From Oscillospiraceae bacterium (GTDB taxonomy: Bacteria > Bacillota > Clostridia > Oscillospirales > Oscillospiraceae), in NCBI GenBank assembly GCA_017440925.1, contig JAFSAP010000053.1:1-48564 (forward strand): 48,564 nucleotides of DNA. Reading direction: 5' to 3'. This document shows positions 6,542 through 14,334 of the stretch, in pieces; the stretch's first letter is position 1, and each line of letters starts with the position of its first letter. The translations under genes and the position numbers were made by a program. The notes under the pieces are model-generated. The model was not told the DNA's origin. It saw only the letters and a program-made list of their open reading frames with translations, and did no database searches.

Positions 6542-8257
6542 TTACCGGCGCAGCCTGGGGGCTGTCCATTTTTCAATTTCCATCCGGCGGTACCGGGAGT
6601 CGATGATATCTGCCGTGTTGGCGATCATCTCTGCCCATTCCTCCGCGGTGTGCCGTCCCTGGACACGGGAGATCAGATAGGGGCACTGCTCCAGCTTTAT
6701 GCTGCCGAATTTTTTGGCGAAGGGATGGATGACGCCCAGCGCCAGCGCAAAGGGCACCATGTTGAAGAAGTAATCCGGATCGGTCTTCATCAGCCGGTGG
6801 ATATCCTCCTTGGAAATGTTCTTCAGATAGTGCCGCAGGCCCAGGATGTGACCGGCATCCAGCCGTCCCACATCGCTGCGGCGGCCGCCGTAGGCAGCAA
6901 AATAGCCGAAAGCCAGCTGGCCCAGAGCAGAGCACAGCGGGATGATCCACTGGCCGCAGAGGATACCCAGAAGGATCCACAGCAGGATGCACACCAGGCC
7001 GATATACACCCGGGTCTTGCCCCGCAGGTGGGTACGGTAGGCGATCTCGTGGATCTGCCAGGCAGAAACGGCACCCACCACCACCAGGATGATGGACAGA
7101 ACCGTCTGCAGGAAGCCTACCGTGGTCATATTCATGGCGATGCAGACACCGCAGATCATATGAACACCGCAGCCCAGGGCCCGGAAAATTTTGGTATTGC
7201 CGGAATTGGGCCGAACCAGGTTCCGCTCACCGGGGATCATGGCAAAGACCTTCCGGCTGAGCTTGGCATACTGGTAGCTGGTGGCATCCACAGAACGGCG
7301 GTTCGCAAAGAGCATTTTATAGCACTTGACCTCAAAGGGACTGCGCTCGTTGCCCATGTCCATCCGCTTGTGGACCATGACCCGGGCACCCTCCCGGTGG
7401 ATCAGGACATAGCCCAGCTGGGCCCAGTTGAAGATCATCATGGTCAGATCGCCGCCGGCCAGGGTCAGATGGGCGCCCAGCTCACCGGCGGTGACACCCT
7501 CGGGCGGGGTAACGCTGCGGCGGCGGATCAGCGGCCAGGTGCGCAGGAACAGCAGCCAGTACAGCAGGGCCACACCGGCGCACACCAGCATGGGCACCAC
7601 CTCCGGGTTGCCTTCCCGGATGTAGGTGCTGACCGTGGGGAACATTTCCTGGGGAACCACCATGGTCATAAGAATGGCTTCGTGGTCATTCAGGGGCTGG
7701 TTGCTGGAACCGGTGAGCATATTCTTGTCCACCCGGGAATCCAGTGCGGCATCGATGCCGGTCTGCTGGTAGATGCTGGTGAAGGTGGGATAGTATTTGA
7801 TGTTGTCCGGCATGGTGATAATGAAGCTGAAGTTACTTACCGGAAGCTGAAAACTGTTCAGCAGGGGCAGTTCCAGCTGCAGGTACAGCTCTCCCTTTTC
7901 CCCCTTCACTGCCCGGACAGCACCGGGGATATTATAGGTGACGGCAAAGGTGGTATCGCCGGCGATATCGCCGATGACACGGCTCACATCGATCTCAATG
8001 GCACTATCTGTCTTGTTGGTGCGGGCCATACTGCCGTTCAGGGCAACATCCGTGGCATTGGCAGGTACCGGGTAGGACAGGCTGTCCATGGGAGAATCCA
8101 GATGCAGCTGTACCGTGGTGGACACGATGCAGTCGCCATCGTTGGTGACGGTAATGATGCTGTCCACCTTGGAGGCGACGCTTTCTGCGGAAACCGGCAG
8201 CACAAGACTGCCTGCCAGCAAAGCGATGCAAAGCAGCAGCATCCACACTTTTCGCAT
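6542..8257 (-). CDS. DUF2207-like predicted membrane protein
   Basis: 571 residues from the ATG at 8257, chosen because AAAGGGAGTGA precedes it. It has a signal peptide (about residues 4-24, ending PVSAES). A beta-rich extracytoplasmic region with repeated TVTND and YNIPGAVRA-type strands follows to about residue 225. A membrane helix (VPMLVCAGVALLYWLLFL) comes next, then a cytosolic stretch and several hydrophobic segments around residues 350-450. The architecture fits DUF2207 membrane proteins, whose function is unknown. The C-terminal region carries GGRRSDVGRLDAGHILGLR. I cannot assign a biochemical role. Confidence 0.65.
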   Translation of the reverse strand: MRKVWMLLLCIALLAGSLVLPVSAESVASKVDSIITVTNDGDCIVSTTVQLHLDSPMDSLSYPVPANATDVALNGSMARTNKTDSAIEIDVSRVIGDIAGDTTFAVTYNIPGAVRAVKGEKGELYLQLELPLLNSFQLPVSNFSFIITMPDNIKYYPTFTSIYQQTGIDAALDSRVDKNMLTGSSNQPLNDHEAILMTMVVPQEMFPTVSTYIREGNPEVVPMLVCAGVALLYWLLFLRTWPLIRRRSVTPPEGVTAGELGAHLTLAGGDLTMMIFNWAQLGYVLIHREGARVMVHKRMDMGNERSPFEVKCYKMLFANRRSVDATSYQYAKLSRKVFAMIPGERNLVRPNSGNTKIFRALGCGVHMICGVCIAMNMTTVGFLQTVLSIILVVVGAVSAWQIHEIAYRTHLRGKTRVYIGLVCILLWILLGILCGQWIIPLCSALGQLAFGYFAAYGGRRSDVGRLDAGHILGLRHYLKNISKEDIHRLMKTDPDYFFNMVPFALALGVIHPFAKKFGSIKLEQCPYLISRVQGRHTAEEWAEMIANTADIIDSRYRRMEIEKWTAPRLRR

Positions 8258-8299
8258 CCGGTCACTCCCTTTCTGTAAAAATAGGTAATTCATCTGGTT

Positions 8300-8328
8300 A
8301 TTTTACCATAACCACGGTGTAATTGCAA
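8300..8328 (-). promoter_or_regulatory. Promoter for the DUF2207-like gene
   Basis: On the minus strand TTGCAA, a 17-base spacer, then TAAAAT preceded by TGG. It lies about 43 bases before the start at 8257. Confidence 0.65.
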
Positions 8329-8377
8329 GGAAAAAGCATTGAATGATTGTTTTTATGAACACAATCATCGGGGCTGC

Positions 8378-8451
8378 CACCTCTCCTGTGTAGTAAGTGT
8401 CCGTATACTGCTTTGCAGTAACGGTCACTAAGCCTTTACACAAGGGAGGCT
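8378..8451. repeat. Imperfect inverted repeat between converging transcripts and gene start
   Basis: Left arm CCTCTCCTGTGTA and right arm TACACAAGGGAGG match at 11 of 13 pairs, with an inner pair GTCCGT / ACGGTC and a central ACTGCTTTGCAGT hairpin. A separate perfect 8-bp hairpin (ATGATTGT / ACAATCAT) lies at 8343-8368. It resembles the CTTCTCC...GATGAGG families elsewhere in the window, but only loosely. Confidence 0.5.
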
Positions 8452-8475
8452 TTGATGCAGTGCAGACAGGATGTC

Positions 8476-9627
8476 TTATTTCTTCTTTCTGGCATCCTTC
8501 AGCCGGGTACGGGTGGTGGGACGCTGCACCTTGTTGGGCAGAAAGCGGTCATTGATCCTGCCCATCAGCGCCCGGATGTTGAGGCTCTGGGGGCAGACAT
8601 GGCTGCACATATCGCAGCCGACACAGCGGTCAGCGCCCCGCTCCAGGGCGCGGTAAGCTTCCTCCGCGCCTTCCTTGCCCTCCAGAACATCATTATAGGC
8701 AGAAAAGACTTTGGGAATATCGATTTTGCCGTAGCAGCCGTCCACGCAGTACCGGCAGCCGGTGCAGGGGATCCGGGTCTGGGCCTGGTAAATGGAGCGG
8801 ACACGCTCAATGGTCTGCTCTTCTTCATAGCTGAGTTTTTGGAAATCCCGCATAAAGGATACATTGTCCTGCATCTGCTCCATGCTGCTCATGCCGGACA
8901 GAACCATGCAGACTTCCGGAAGGCTGGCGGCATAGCGGATGGCATAGCTGGCAGGGCTGCCGGCAGTCATCTCCTTTAACGCTGCCTCCGGCAGATTCAC
9001 CAGCGTGCCGCCCTTGACAGGCTCCATAACCATGACGGGCTTGCCGTGCTTTTTGCAGACCTCGTAGCACTTCCGGGACTGAACCTTGGGGTCATTCCAG
9101 TCCACATAATTGATCTGCAGCTGTACAAATTCCAGTTCCGGCACTTCCGTCAGGATCTTGTCCAGGACCCGCGCACTGTCGTGGAAGGACATGCCCATGT
9201 GGCGGATCTTTCCTTCCGCCTTCAGCTGTTTGACGATATCGTAGGCATGCAGTTCCTTGAACCGCTCATGGCGAAGGCCGGAATTGGCATGGATCAGGTA
9301 GAAGTCGAAATAGTCCACGCCGCAGCGTTCCAGCTGGCTTTCAAAGAGGGGCAGGATCTCCTCCTCTTTTTCAAACTGGGTGATGGACAGCTTATCCGCC
9401 AGCACATAGCGCTCCCGGGGATAGCGGCTGGTGAGGCAGGTCTTAAGGGCCGCTTCGCTGTTGCCGCTGTGGTAGGGCCGGGCAGTGTCAAAATAGTTGA
9501 AGCCGGCCCCCAGAAAGCAGTCCACCATTTCTGTCACCTGGGCAAGGTCGATCTGGTCATCCATGGTGGGAAACCGCATGCAGCCGAAGCCGAAATTCTT
9601 TTGGATCTCCGGAAAAAAGGGATTCAT
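8476..9627 (-). CDS. Aldo/keto reductase with C-terminal 4Fe-4S ferredoxin-type region
   Basis: 383 residues. The TIM-barrel reductase part carries the usual tetrad: Asp and Tyr in YFDTARPYHSG near residues 45-55, Lys in LADKLS near 78 and His in YLIHANS near 113. The C-terminus has CTGCRYCVDGC near residue 290 and CVGCDMCSHVCPQ near 340, two clusters of cysteines for iron-sulfur centres. This fused form is common in anaerobic Clostridia and probably uses ferredoxin-linked electrons; the substrate is unknown. It ends with a basic tail (RLKDARKKK). It stands alone, with GGGAGGTAACCT upstream of the start at 9627. Confidence 0.87.
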   Translation of the reverse strand: MNPFFPEIQKNFGFGCMRFPTMDDQIDLAQVTEMVDCFLGAGFNYFDTARPYHSGNSEAALKTCLTSRYPRERYVLADKLSITQFEKEEEILPLFESQLERCGVDYFDFYLIHANSGLRHERFKELHAYDIVKQLKAEGKIRHMGMSFHDSARVLDKILTEVPELEFVQLQINYVDWNDPKVQSRKCYEVCKKHGKPVMVMEPVKGGTLVNLPEAALKEMTAGSPASYAIRYAASLPEVCMVLSGMSSMEQMQDNVSFMRDFQKLSYEEEQTIERVRSIYQAQTRIPCTGCRYCVDGCYGKIDIPKVFSAYNDVLEGKEGAEEAYRALERGADRCVGCDMCSHVCPQSLNIRALMGRINDRFLPNKVQRPTTRTRLKDARKKK

Positions 9628-9711
9628 AGGTTACCTCCCGTTTTCTTTTTATCATAACGGAAAAGAGACCGAAAGTAAAGCGGAAACCCTGACCGTTCCT
9701 TATAAATCAGG

Positions 9712-9743
9712 CTGTAGGGGAGGGTCTTGACCCTCCCCTACAG
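9712..9743. repeat. GTAGGGG palindrome, copy 1
   Basis: A perfect inverted repeat: CTGTAGGGGAGGGTC, TT, GACCCTCCCCTACAG. Related sequences lie at 12440, 22079, 32712, 42627 and 43265. It may serve as a terminator-like hairpin but has no T tract. Confidence 0.75.
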
Positions 9744-9772
9744 AGCATATCCCCAAAAAGTTTCCCTTTATA

Positions 9773-9800
9773 TTGACATTCTTTCTCATTTTTGTATAAT
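9773..9800 (+). promoter_or_regulatory. Consensus promoter of the nitrogenase-like/Hyd operon
   Basis: Perfect TTGACA (9773-9778), a 16-base spacer and perfect TATAAT (9795-9800). It is the only clear promoter upstream of the nine-gene operon and would start RNA near 9807, leaving a leader of about 300 bases. Confidence 0.8.
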
Positions 9801-9905
9801 AAAACTATATTGATCTGACACCGAAATTACGGATTGAGGCGGAAGATACAGTTCCAACGAAATAACCTTACCCGCTTTATGCAATGGCACCACATTAAAA
9901 ATCGT

Positions 9906-10020
9906 TGTCATTCCGAGCCAGTGCGCACACTGGCGTGGGAATCCCCATCTTAAGAAGGAGATTGCACCTAAAGGTATTCCCTTTGGTCCCACGTCGGCCT
10001 GCGGCCTCCTCGCAATGACA
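9906..10020. repeat. TGTCATTGCGAG-type dispersed element, copy 1
   Basis: It begins TGTCATTCCGAG and ends CTCGCAATGACA, giving inverted ends. Inside are GCGTGGGAATC and GGTCCCACGTC arms. Copies lie at 25768-25859 and 43374-43498. Similar elements are widespread in unrelated bacteria. This copy sits inside the operon leader. Confidence 0.75.
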
Positions 10021-10052
10021 TGCTATTGCGGGTGTTTTGGCATACCTTCTGG

Positions 10053-10088
10053 AAGCTGCATCGTTTCGCCGGTGCAGCTTTATTTTTT
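10053..10088 (+). terminator. Terminator-like hairpin just before the operon's first gene
   Basis: AAGCTGCATC pairs with GGTGCAGCTT (10 bp with one G-U pair) around an 8-base loop, followed by TATTTTTT. The ribosome site GGAGGAG follows within 12 bases, leaving no room for another promoter, so the genes depend on read-through. Confidence 0.7.
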
Positions 10089-10106
10089 ACCTTTGGAGGA
10101 GATCAA

Positions 10107-10349
10107 ATGGAAACAAGAGTGGCCGTCATCAGTATCATCATCGAAGATCCGGAAGCCGTGCAGGCCGTCAATGACCTGCTGCACCAGTTCAGCGAATTCA
10201 TCATCGGACGGATGGGTATCCCCTACCGGGCCAAGGGCATCAGCATCATTTCCATCGCCATAGATGCGCCCCAGGACAAGATCAGCGCCCTTTCCGGCAA
10301 GATCGGCAGACTTCCCGGCGTTACCGCCAAGGCTGCCTACTCCAAGTGA
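10107..10349 (+). CDS. TM1266-like small regulator ([FeFe]-hydrogenase system type)
   Basis: 80 residues, probably a single ACT/NikR-C-like domain of the TM1266 family, which is often encoded beside hydrogenase maturation genes and is annotated as a putative iron-only hydrogenase system regulator. Visible features are VAVISIIIEDPEAVQAVN at the N-terminus, IGRMGIPYR near residues 33-41, and GRLPGV near 67. It has no DNA-binding domain, so it may sense a ligand or act through partners. The same domain recurs at the C-terminus of the ABC ATPase two genes later. The start is ATG at 10107 behind GGAGGAGATCAA. Confidence 0.8.
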   Translation: METRVAVISIIIEDPEAVQAVNDLLHQFSEFIIGRMGIPYRAKGISIISIAIDAPQDKISALSGKIGRLPGVTAKAAYSK

Positions 10350-10355
10350 CCGCCT

Positions 10356-11366
10356 ATGAAAACAGGACATTTCAGCGCCAGATGGTGCATCCTTCTGTGG
10401 ATCCTCCCGGTGGCAGTTGGCCTGCTGGCCCTGGGCATCGGACGGGTATCCATTCCGGCGGCACAGGTTTTCGCCGCCATTGCCGATGTTTTCACCGGCA
10501 GTCAGACCGTCCCCCAGCTGACCCGGATGACCCTGTGGAACCTGCGGCTGCCCCGGATTTTACTGGCAGCCCTGGCAGGAGCGGGCCTGTCCGTTGCCGG
10601 CTGTGCGTTTCAGAGTTTATTTGCCAATCCTCTTGCCACGCCGGATACCCTGGGTGTCGCCAGCGGTGCCAGCTTCGGCGCGGCATTGGGTCTGCTTCTG
10701 GGCTTTGACCTGGCAGGCGTACAGCTGACGGCCCTTGCCATGGGCGCAGCAGCGGTGGGCCTTACCTGGCTGGCTGGCTCCGGCAAGCGCAAGGGCCTTT
10801 CCTCCATCGTTCTGGCGGGTATTATGATGGGCTCTTTGTTCAATGCCCTGGTATCCCTGGTGAAATTCATGGCGGACGAAGAATCCCAGCTGCCTGCCAT
10901 CACCTACTGGCTCATGGGCGGGCTGAACAACGCCGACTACAAAACTCTGCTGCTGGGAGCGCCTCCCATTCTGGCGGGTATCGCCCTGCTGTTTCTGCTG
11001 CGGTGGCGGATGAACCTGCTGCCCCTCAGCGAGGATGAGGCCCGGGCCTCCGGTGTCAACATCGGTGTCCTGCGGGGCATTACGGTGATCTCGGCCACCA
11101 TGATCACCGCCTCCTGCGTTTCCATGTGCGGCCAGGTGGGCTGGGTGGGCCTGCTGATCCCCCACATGTGCCGGATGAAATTCGGCAGCAACCACCTGTC
11201 TTTGCTGCCTGCCTCCATCAGCTTCGGCGCAGCCTTCCTGATCATCGTGGATACGGTGGCCAGAAGCGCCTCTGCCCAGGAGATCCCCATTTCCATCCTC
11301 ACCGCCATCATCGGCGCGCCGTTCTTTATTGCGCTGATGCGAAAGACCGGGGGGTGGAGCCTGTGA
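10356..11366 (+). CDS. FecCD-type ABC transporter permease
   Basis: 336 residues, highly hydrophobic, with about ten membrane helices expected. ANPLATPDTLGVASGASFGAALG near residues 88-110 is the FecCD/BtuC signature. QVGWVGLLIPHMCR near 253 matches the family's GLIxPHxxR segment that touches the ATPase. Family members import iron-siderophores, heme or cobalamin using a periplasmic-type binding protein, and one is encoded later in this operon at 16800. It starts 6 bases after the regulator's stop, and its stop overlaps the next gene's GTG. Confidence 0.9.
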   Translation: MKTGHFSARWCILLWILPVAVGLLALGIGRVSIPAAQVFAAIADVFTGSQTVPQLTRMTLWNLRLPRILLAALAGAGLSVAGCAFQSLFANPLATPDTLGVASGASFGAALGLLLGFDLAGVQLTALAMGAAAVGLTWLAGSGKRKGLSSIVLAGIMMGSLFNALVSLVKFMADEESQLPAITYWLMGGLNNADYKTLLLGAPPILAGIALLFLLRWRMNLLPLSEDEARASGVNIGVLRGITVISATMITASCVSMCGQVGWVGLLIPHMCRMKFGSNHLSLLPASISFGAAFLIIVDTVARSASAQEIPISILTAIIGAPFFIALMRKTGGWSL

Positions 11367-12424
11367 ACATAACCGTAAGAAACGGCAGCTTCTTCTACCA
11401 GAAGGACACGCCCATTTTTAAAGACATCTGCTTTTCCGCCGGTGCCGGGGAGATCGTGGCCATTCTGGGCCCCAACGGCGCGGGAAAGACCACATTGCTT
11501 CGCTGCATCACCGGCATGCTGAAATGGCGCAGCGGCGAGAGCCTGCTGGACGGAAAATCCATCCACACCATGTCCTCCAAGGAGCTTTGGAGCAGGATCG
11601 CCTATGTGCCCCAGGCCAAGAGTGCATCCTCGGCCTACACCGCCTTTGAAACGGTACTCCTGGGCCGCAGCAGCCATCTGAATGCTTTTTCCGCCCCCAA
11701 ACAGGCCGATCTGGAAAAGGCGAAGGAAGTGATGGAGCTGCTGGGCATCTTCCATCTGGCAGATAAAAAATGCAACGCCATCAGCGGCGGCGAGCTGCAG
11801 ATGGTGCTCATCGCCAAGGCCCTGGCCTCCGACCCCAGGGTGCTGATCCTGGACGAGCCGGAATCCAACCTGGACTTCAAAAATCAGCTCATCGTGCTGG
11901 ACACCATGACCCGTCTGGCTGAAAGCGGCATGACCTGCATTTTCAACACCCATTATCCTGCCCACGCCCTGCAGCGCTCCCACAAGGCCCTGCTCCTGTC
12001 CCGGGGCGGCGACTATGTTTTCGGCGCCACATCTGCCGTGGTAACCAGGGAGAATATCCGCAAAGCCTTCGGCGTGGAGGCGGTCATCGGGGAAATCGAG
12101 ACCCCCGGCAACATTCTGCAAAATGTGATCCCGCTGCAGATCAGCGAATCCATGCCGGAGGCACCGGAAGAGGATGTCCGCAGCATTGCCACCATCACCA
12201 TCATTGCCGGTTCCAACCACATGTCTGATAGGATCAACGGTCTTTTGCACGAATACAACCACCTGATGATCGGCCGCATGGGTATGCCCTACCGGGAATG
12301 CGGACTGTATCTCATCACCGTCACCCTGGACGGCAAGCGTTCCGCCATACAGGAGCTGTCCCACCGGCTGACCATCCTGCCCGACGTAAGTGTGAAAACC
12401 ACCTTCGCCAAGGGGCAGTTCTGA
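11363..12424 (+). CDS. ABC transporter ATPase fused to a C-terminal TM1266-like domain
   Basis: 353 residues from GTG 11363, which overlaps the permease stop in GTGA; an upstream open frame lies inside the permease. ATPase features are Walker A GPNGAGKTT (36-44), Q-loop YVPQAK (81-86), signature ISGGELQ (140-146), Walker B LILDEPESNLD (161-171) and the switch His in NTHYP (195-199). This is the FecE/BtuD type. Residues 273-353 are a second TM1266-like domain (IATITIIAG..., IGRMGMPYREC near 303-313, VKTTFAK), clearly related to the separate regulator at 10107. ABC importers such as MetN and ModC carry C-terminal sensor domains that switch transport off; a similar role here is inference. Confidence 0.88.
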   Translation: MNITVRNGSFFYQKDTPIFKDICFSAGAGEIVAILGPNGAGKTTLLRCITGMLKWRSGESLLDGKSIHTMSSKELWSRIAYVPQAKSASSAYTAFETVLLGRSSHLNAFSAPKQADLEKAKEVMELLGIFHLADKKCNAISGGELQMVLIAKALASDPRVLILDEPESNLDFKNQLIVLDTMTRLAESGMTCIFNTHYPAHALQRSHKALLLSRGGDYVFGATSAVVTRENIRKAFGVEAVIGEIETPGNILQNVIPLQISESMPEAPEEDVRSIATITIIAGSNHMSDRINGLLHEYNHLMIGRMGMPYRECGLYLITVTLDGKRSAIQELSHRLTILPDVSVKTTFAKGQF

Positions 12425-12439
12425 GAACATACCTGTGCA

Positions 12440-12488
12440 AGGACGGCCATCCTGGCCGCTCGCGGGCGGGTTGAAAACCCGCCCCTAC
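12440..12488. repeat. GTAGGGG palindrome family, copy 2
   Basis: GCGGGCGGGTT / AACCCGCCCC with a GAA loop, ending CCCCTACC, and a preceding GGCCATCCTGGCC hairpin. It lies inside the operon, between the ATPase and HydE genes. Confidence 0.65.
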
Positions 12489-12517
12489 CATGAAACGAAA
12501 ACGAAGGGAGAACCAAC

Positions 12518-13573
12518 ATGACCAACCTTCAGCGCATTGACCTGCTGCACGCACAGCACCATCTGGAAAAATCCCAGTGGGTGCAGCTGTTTTCCACCTG
12601 GACAAAAGAAGATCTGAACTATGCCATGGAACTGGCAAGGGAGATCACTGTGAACCGGTTTGGAAAGAAGATCTACTTCCGCGGCATTGTGGAATTTTCC
12701 AACATCTGCAAAAATGACTGCTACTACTGCGGTATCCGCTGCGGCAATAAAAAGGTATCCCGGTACCGGCTAACAGAGGAGGATATCCTCTGCTGCTGCG
12801 CCGAGGGCTACGAGGCCGGTTTCCGCACCTTCGTATTGCAGGGCGGCGAGGATGGCTGGTTTACCGATGAGCGGATGTGCCGGATCATCCGCGCCATCAA
12901 GGAAAAATACCCCGACTGCGCTGTGACCCTTTCCCTGGGAGAACGGAGCCGGGAAAGCTATGAAACCATGTTCCACGCCGGCGCCGACCGGTATTTGCTG
13001 CGGCACGAAACCGCCGACGATGCCCATTACCGCATCCTGCATCCCGAAAGCCTGTCCCTTGCCAACCGGATGCAGTGCCTGAAGGATCTGAAAGAGATCG
13101 GCTACCAGACCGGCTGCGGCATTATGGTGGGGTCCCCCGGTCAGACACCCCAGACCCTTGCCAAGGATTTCCTGTTTATGCAGGAATTCGATCCCCAGAT
13201 GGTGGGCATCGGCCCCTTCCTGCCCCATAAGGACACCCCCTTCAAGGACGAAACCGCAGGAAGCGTGGATCTGACACTGTTCTGTCTTGCTTTAAGCCGC
13301 ATTCTGCTGCCCCAGGTGCTGATGCCCTCCACCACCGCCCTGGGGACGGTGGAAGACGAGGGACGGAAAAAGGGCGTTCTGGCAGGCTGCAATGTCATCA
13401 TGCCGAACCTCTCTCCCCTGGAAGTGCGGAAAAAATACATGCTCTATGACAACAAGGCCGGTACCGGCCTCACCGCCGCAGAAGGCATCGCCATATTGCG
13501 GCGGCAAATGGAAGAGATCGGCTACGAAGTGGTCGTCGGAAGAGGCGACTTCAGAAAGGAGTGCGAAAAATGA
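12518..13573 (+). CDS. hydE: HydE, radical SAM maturase of the [FeFe]-hydrogenase H-cluster
   Basis: 351 residues. The radical SAM motif CKNDCYYC (CxxxCxxC) lies near residues 66-73 after [10 protein letters not shown]. Then come [16 protein letters not shown] near 108, SLGERS near 142, MVGSPGQT near 205 and [18 protein letters not shown] near 269, which fit HydE rather than biotin synthase or PylB. HydE acts on the HydG-made iron-CO-CN complex during H-cluster assembly. No hydG and no hydrogenase is in this window. Its place beside nifHDK-like genes is unusual. The start has AAGGGAGAACCAAC; the stop overlaps the next start as ATGA. Confidence 0.88.
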   Translation: MTNLQRIDLLHAQHHLEKSQWVQLFSTWTKEDLNYAMELAREITVNRFGKKIYFRGIVEFSNICKNDCYYCGIRCGNKKVSRYRLTEEDILCCCAEGYEAGFRTFVLQGGEDGWFTDERMCRIIRAIKEKYPDCAVTLSLGERSRESYETMFHAGADRYLLRHETADDAHYRILHPESLSLANRMQCLKDLKEIGYQTGCGIMVGSPGQTPQTLAKDFLFMQEFDPQMVGIGPFLPHKDTPFKDETAGSVDLTLFCLALSRILLPQVLMPSTTALGTVEDEGRKKGVLAGCNVIMPNLSPLEVRKKYMLYDNKAGTGLTAAEGIAILRRQMEEIGYEVVVGRGDFRKECEK

Positions 13574-14334
13574 TCAAGTTGGCTGTTTACGGAAAGGGCG
13601 GCATCGGCAAATCCACCACCGTTTCCAACCTGTCCGCCGCCCTGGCGGATATGGGCTATAAAGTGATGCAGATCGGCTGCGACCCCAAGGCAGATTCCAC
13701 CGTCAGCCTCCATGGTAAGGAAAAAGTGGATACCGTTCTGGACTTAGTCCGCACCCGGAAGAACGACTTCACGCTGGAGGATATGGTCACCGAGGGCTAC
13801 GGCGGTGTTATCTGCGTGGAGGCCGGCGGCCCCACGCCGGGTCTGGGCTGCGCCGGACGGGGCATCATTGCCGCCCTGGAAAAACTGGCGGAAAAGGGCG
13901 CTTACGAAACCTACAAGCCCGATGTGGTCATTTATGACGTTCTGGGCGACGTGGTCTGCGGCGGCTTCTCCATGCCCATGCGGGGCGGCTATGCCGACAA
14001 GGTATTTGTTATCACCTCCGGCGAGAACATGGCCATCCATGCCGCCGCCAACATCGCCATGGCTGTGGAAGGCTTCAAAGGAAGAGGCTATGCCCAGCTG
14101 GGCGGCATCATCCTCAACCGCCGCAATGTGAAAAACGAGGAAGAAAAGGTGGCTGAACTGGCAGAGGATATCCATTCCAGTGTGATTGCCACCCTCAGCC
14201 GCAGCGATACGGTGCAGGAGGCAGAGGACTTACGCAAGACCGTTGTGGAAGCTTTCCCGGAAAGCGAAATGGCCGCCGAATACCGGGCTCTGGCCAGAAC
14301 GCTGCTGAACATCTGCGGGGTGGAAGTATGCTGA
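13570..14334 (+). CDS. NifH-like nitrogenase reductase homologue (Fe protein)
   Basis: 254 residues from ATG 13570, which overlaps the HydE stop. It has the P-loop [11 protein letters not shown] (7-17) and CDPKADST (37-44). Both [4Fe-4S] ligand cysteines of the Fe-protein family are present: GLGCAGRG (C94) and GDVVCGGF (C130). NifH/BchL/CfbC proteins are homodimers that pass electrons to a partner complex with ATP hydrolysis. The partner here is presumably the NifD/NifK-like pair that follows. Sequence conservation is strong and the reductase looks active. It is slightly short of NifH (about 290 residues), lacking part of the C-terminal extension. Confidence 0.9.
   Translation: MIKLAVYGKGGIGKSTTVSNLSAALADMGYKVMQIGCDPKADSTVSLHGKEKVDTVLDLVRTRKNDFTLEDMVTEGYGGVICVEAGGPTPGLGCAGRGIIAALEKLAEKGAYETYKPDVVIYDVLGDVVCGGFSMPMRGGYADKVFVITSGENMAIHAAANIAMAVEGFKGRGYAQLGGIILNRRNVKNEEEKVAELAEDIHSSVIATLSRSDTVQEAEDLRKTVVEAFPESEMAAEYRALARTLLNICGVEVC

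Larger units (their letters stand above)
9807..10088 (+). promoter_or_regulatory. Long operon leader, candidate attenuation region
   Basis: About 280 bases lie between the predicted transcript start and a terminator-like hairpin just before the first gene. The first 100 bases (9807-9905) contain a small hairpin CCGAAATTACGG and other possible stems, but I could not match them to a known riboswitch class. The middle (9906-10020) is a copy of the TGTCATTGCGAG repeat. No upstream plus-strand gene needs the terminator, so the layout suggests control by transcript read-through. Confidence 0.5.

Noticed and set aside
5981-8278. 765-codon open frame on the plus strand
   Set aside because: It runs antisense to the thiamine pyrophosphokinase and DUF2207-like genes; low-complexity His/Gln/Gly-rich translation and no ribosome site. 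Long antisense frames are common in GC-rich coding DNA.
9807-9905. Known riboswitch (cobalamin, Moco, NiCo or TPP)
   Set aside because: Some short pieces resemble parts of these, but I could not build the conserved core of any class; left as an unassigned leader.
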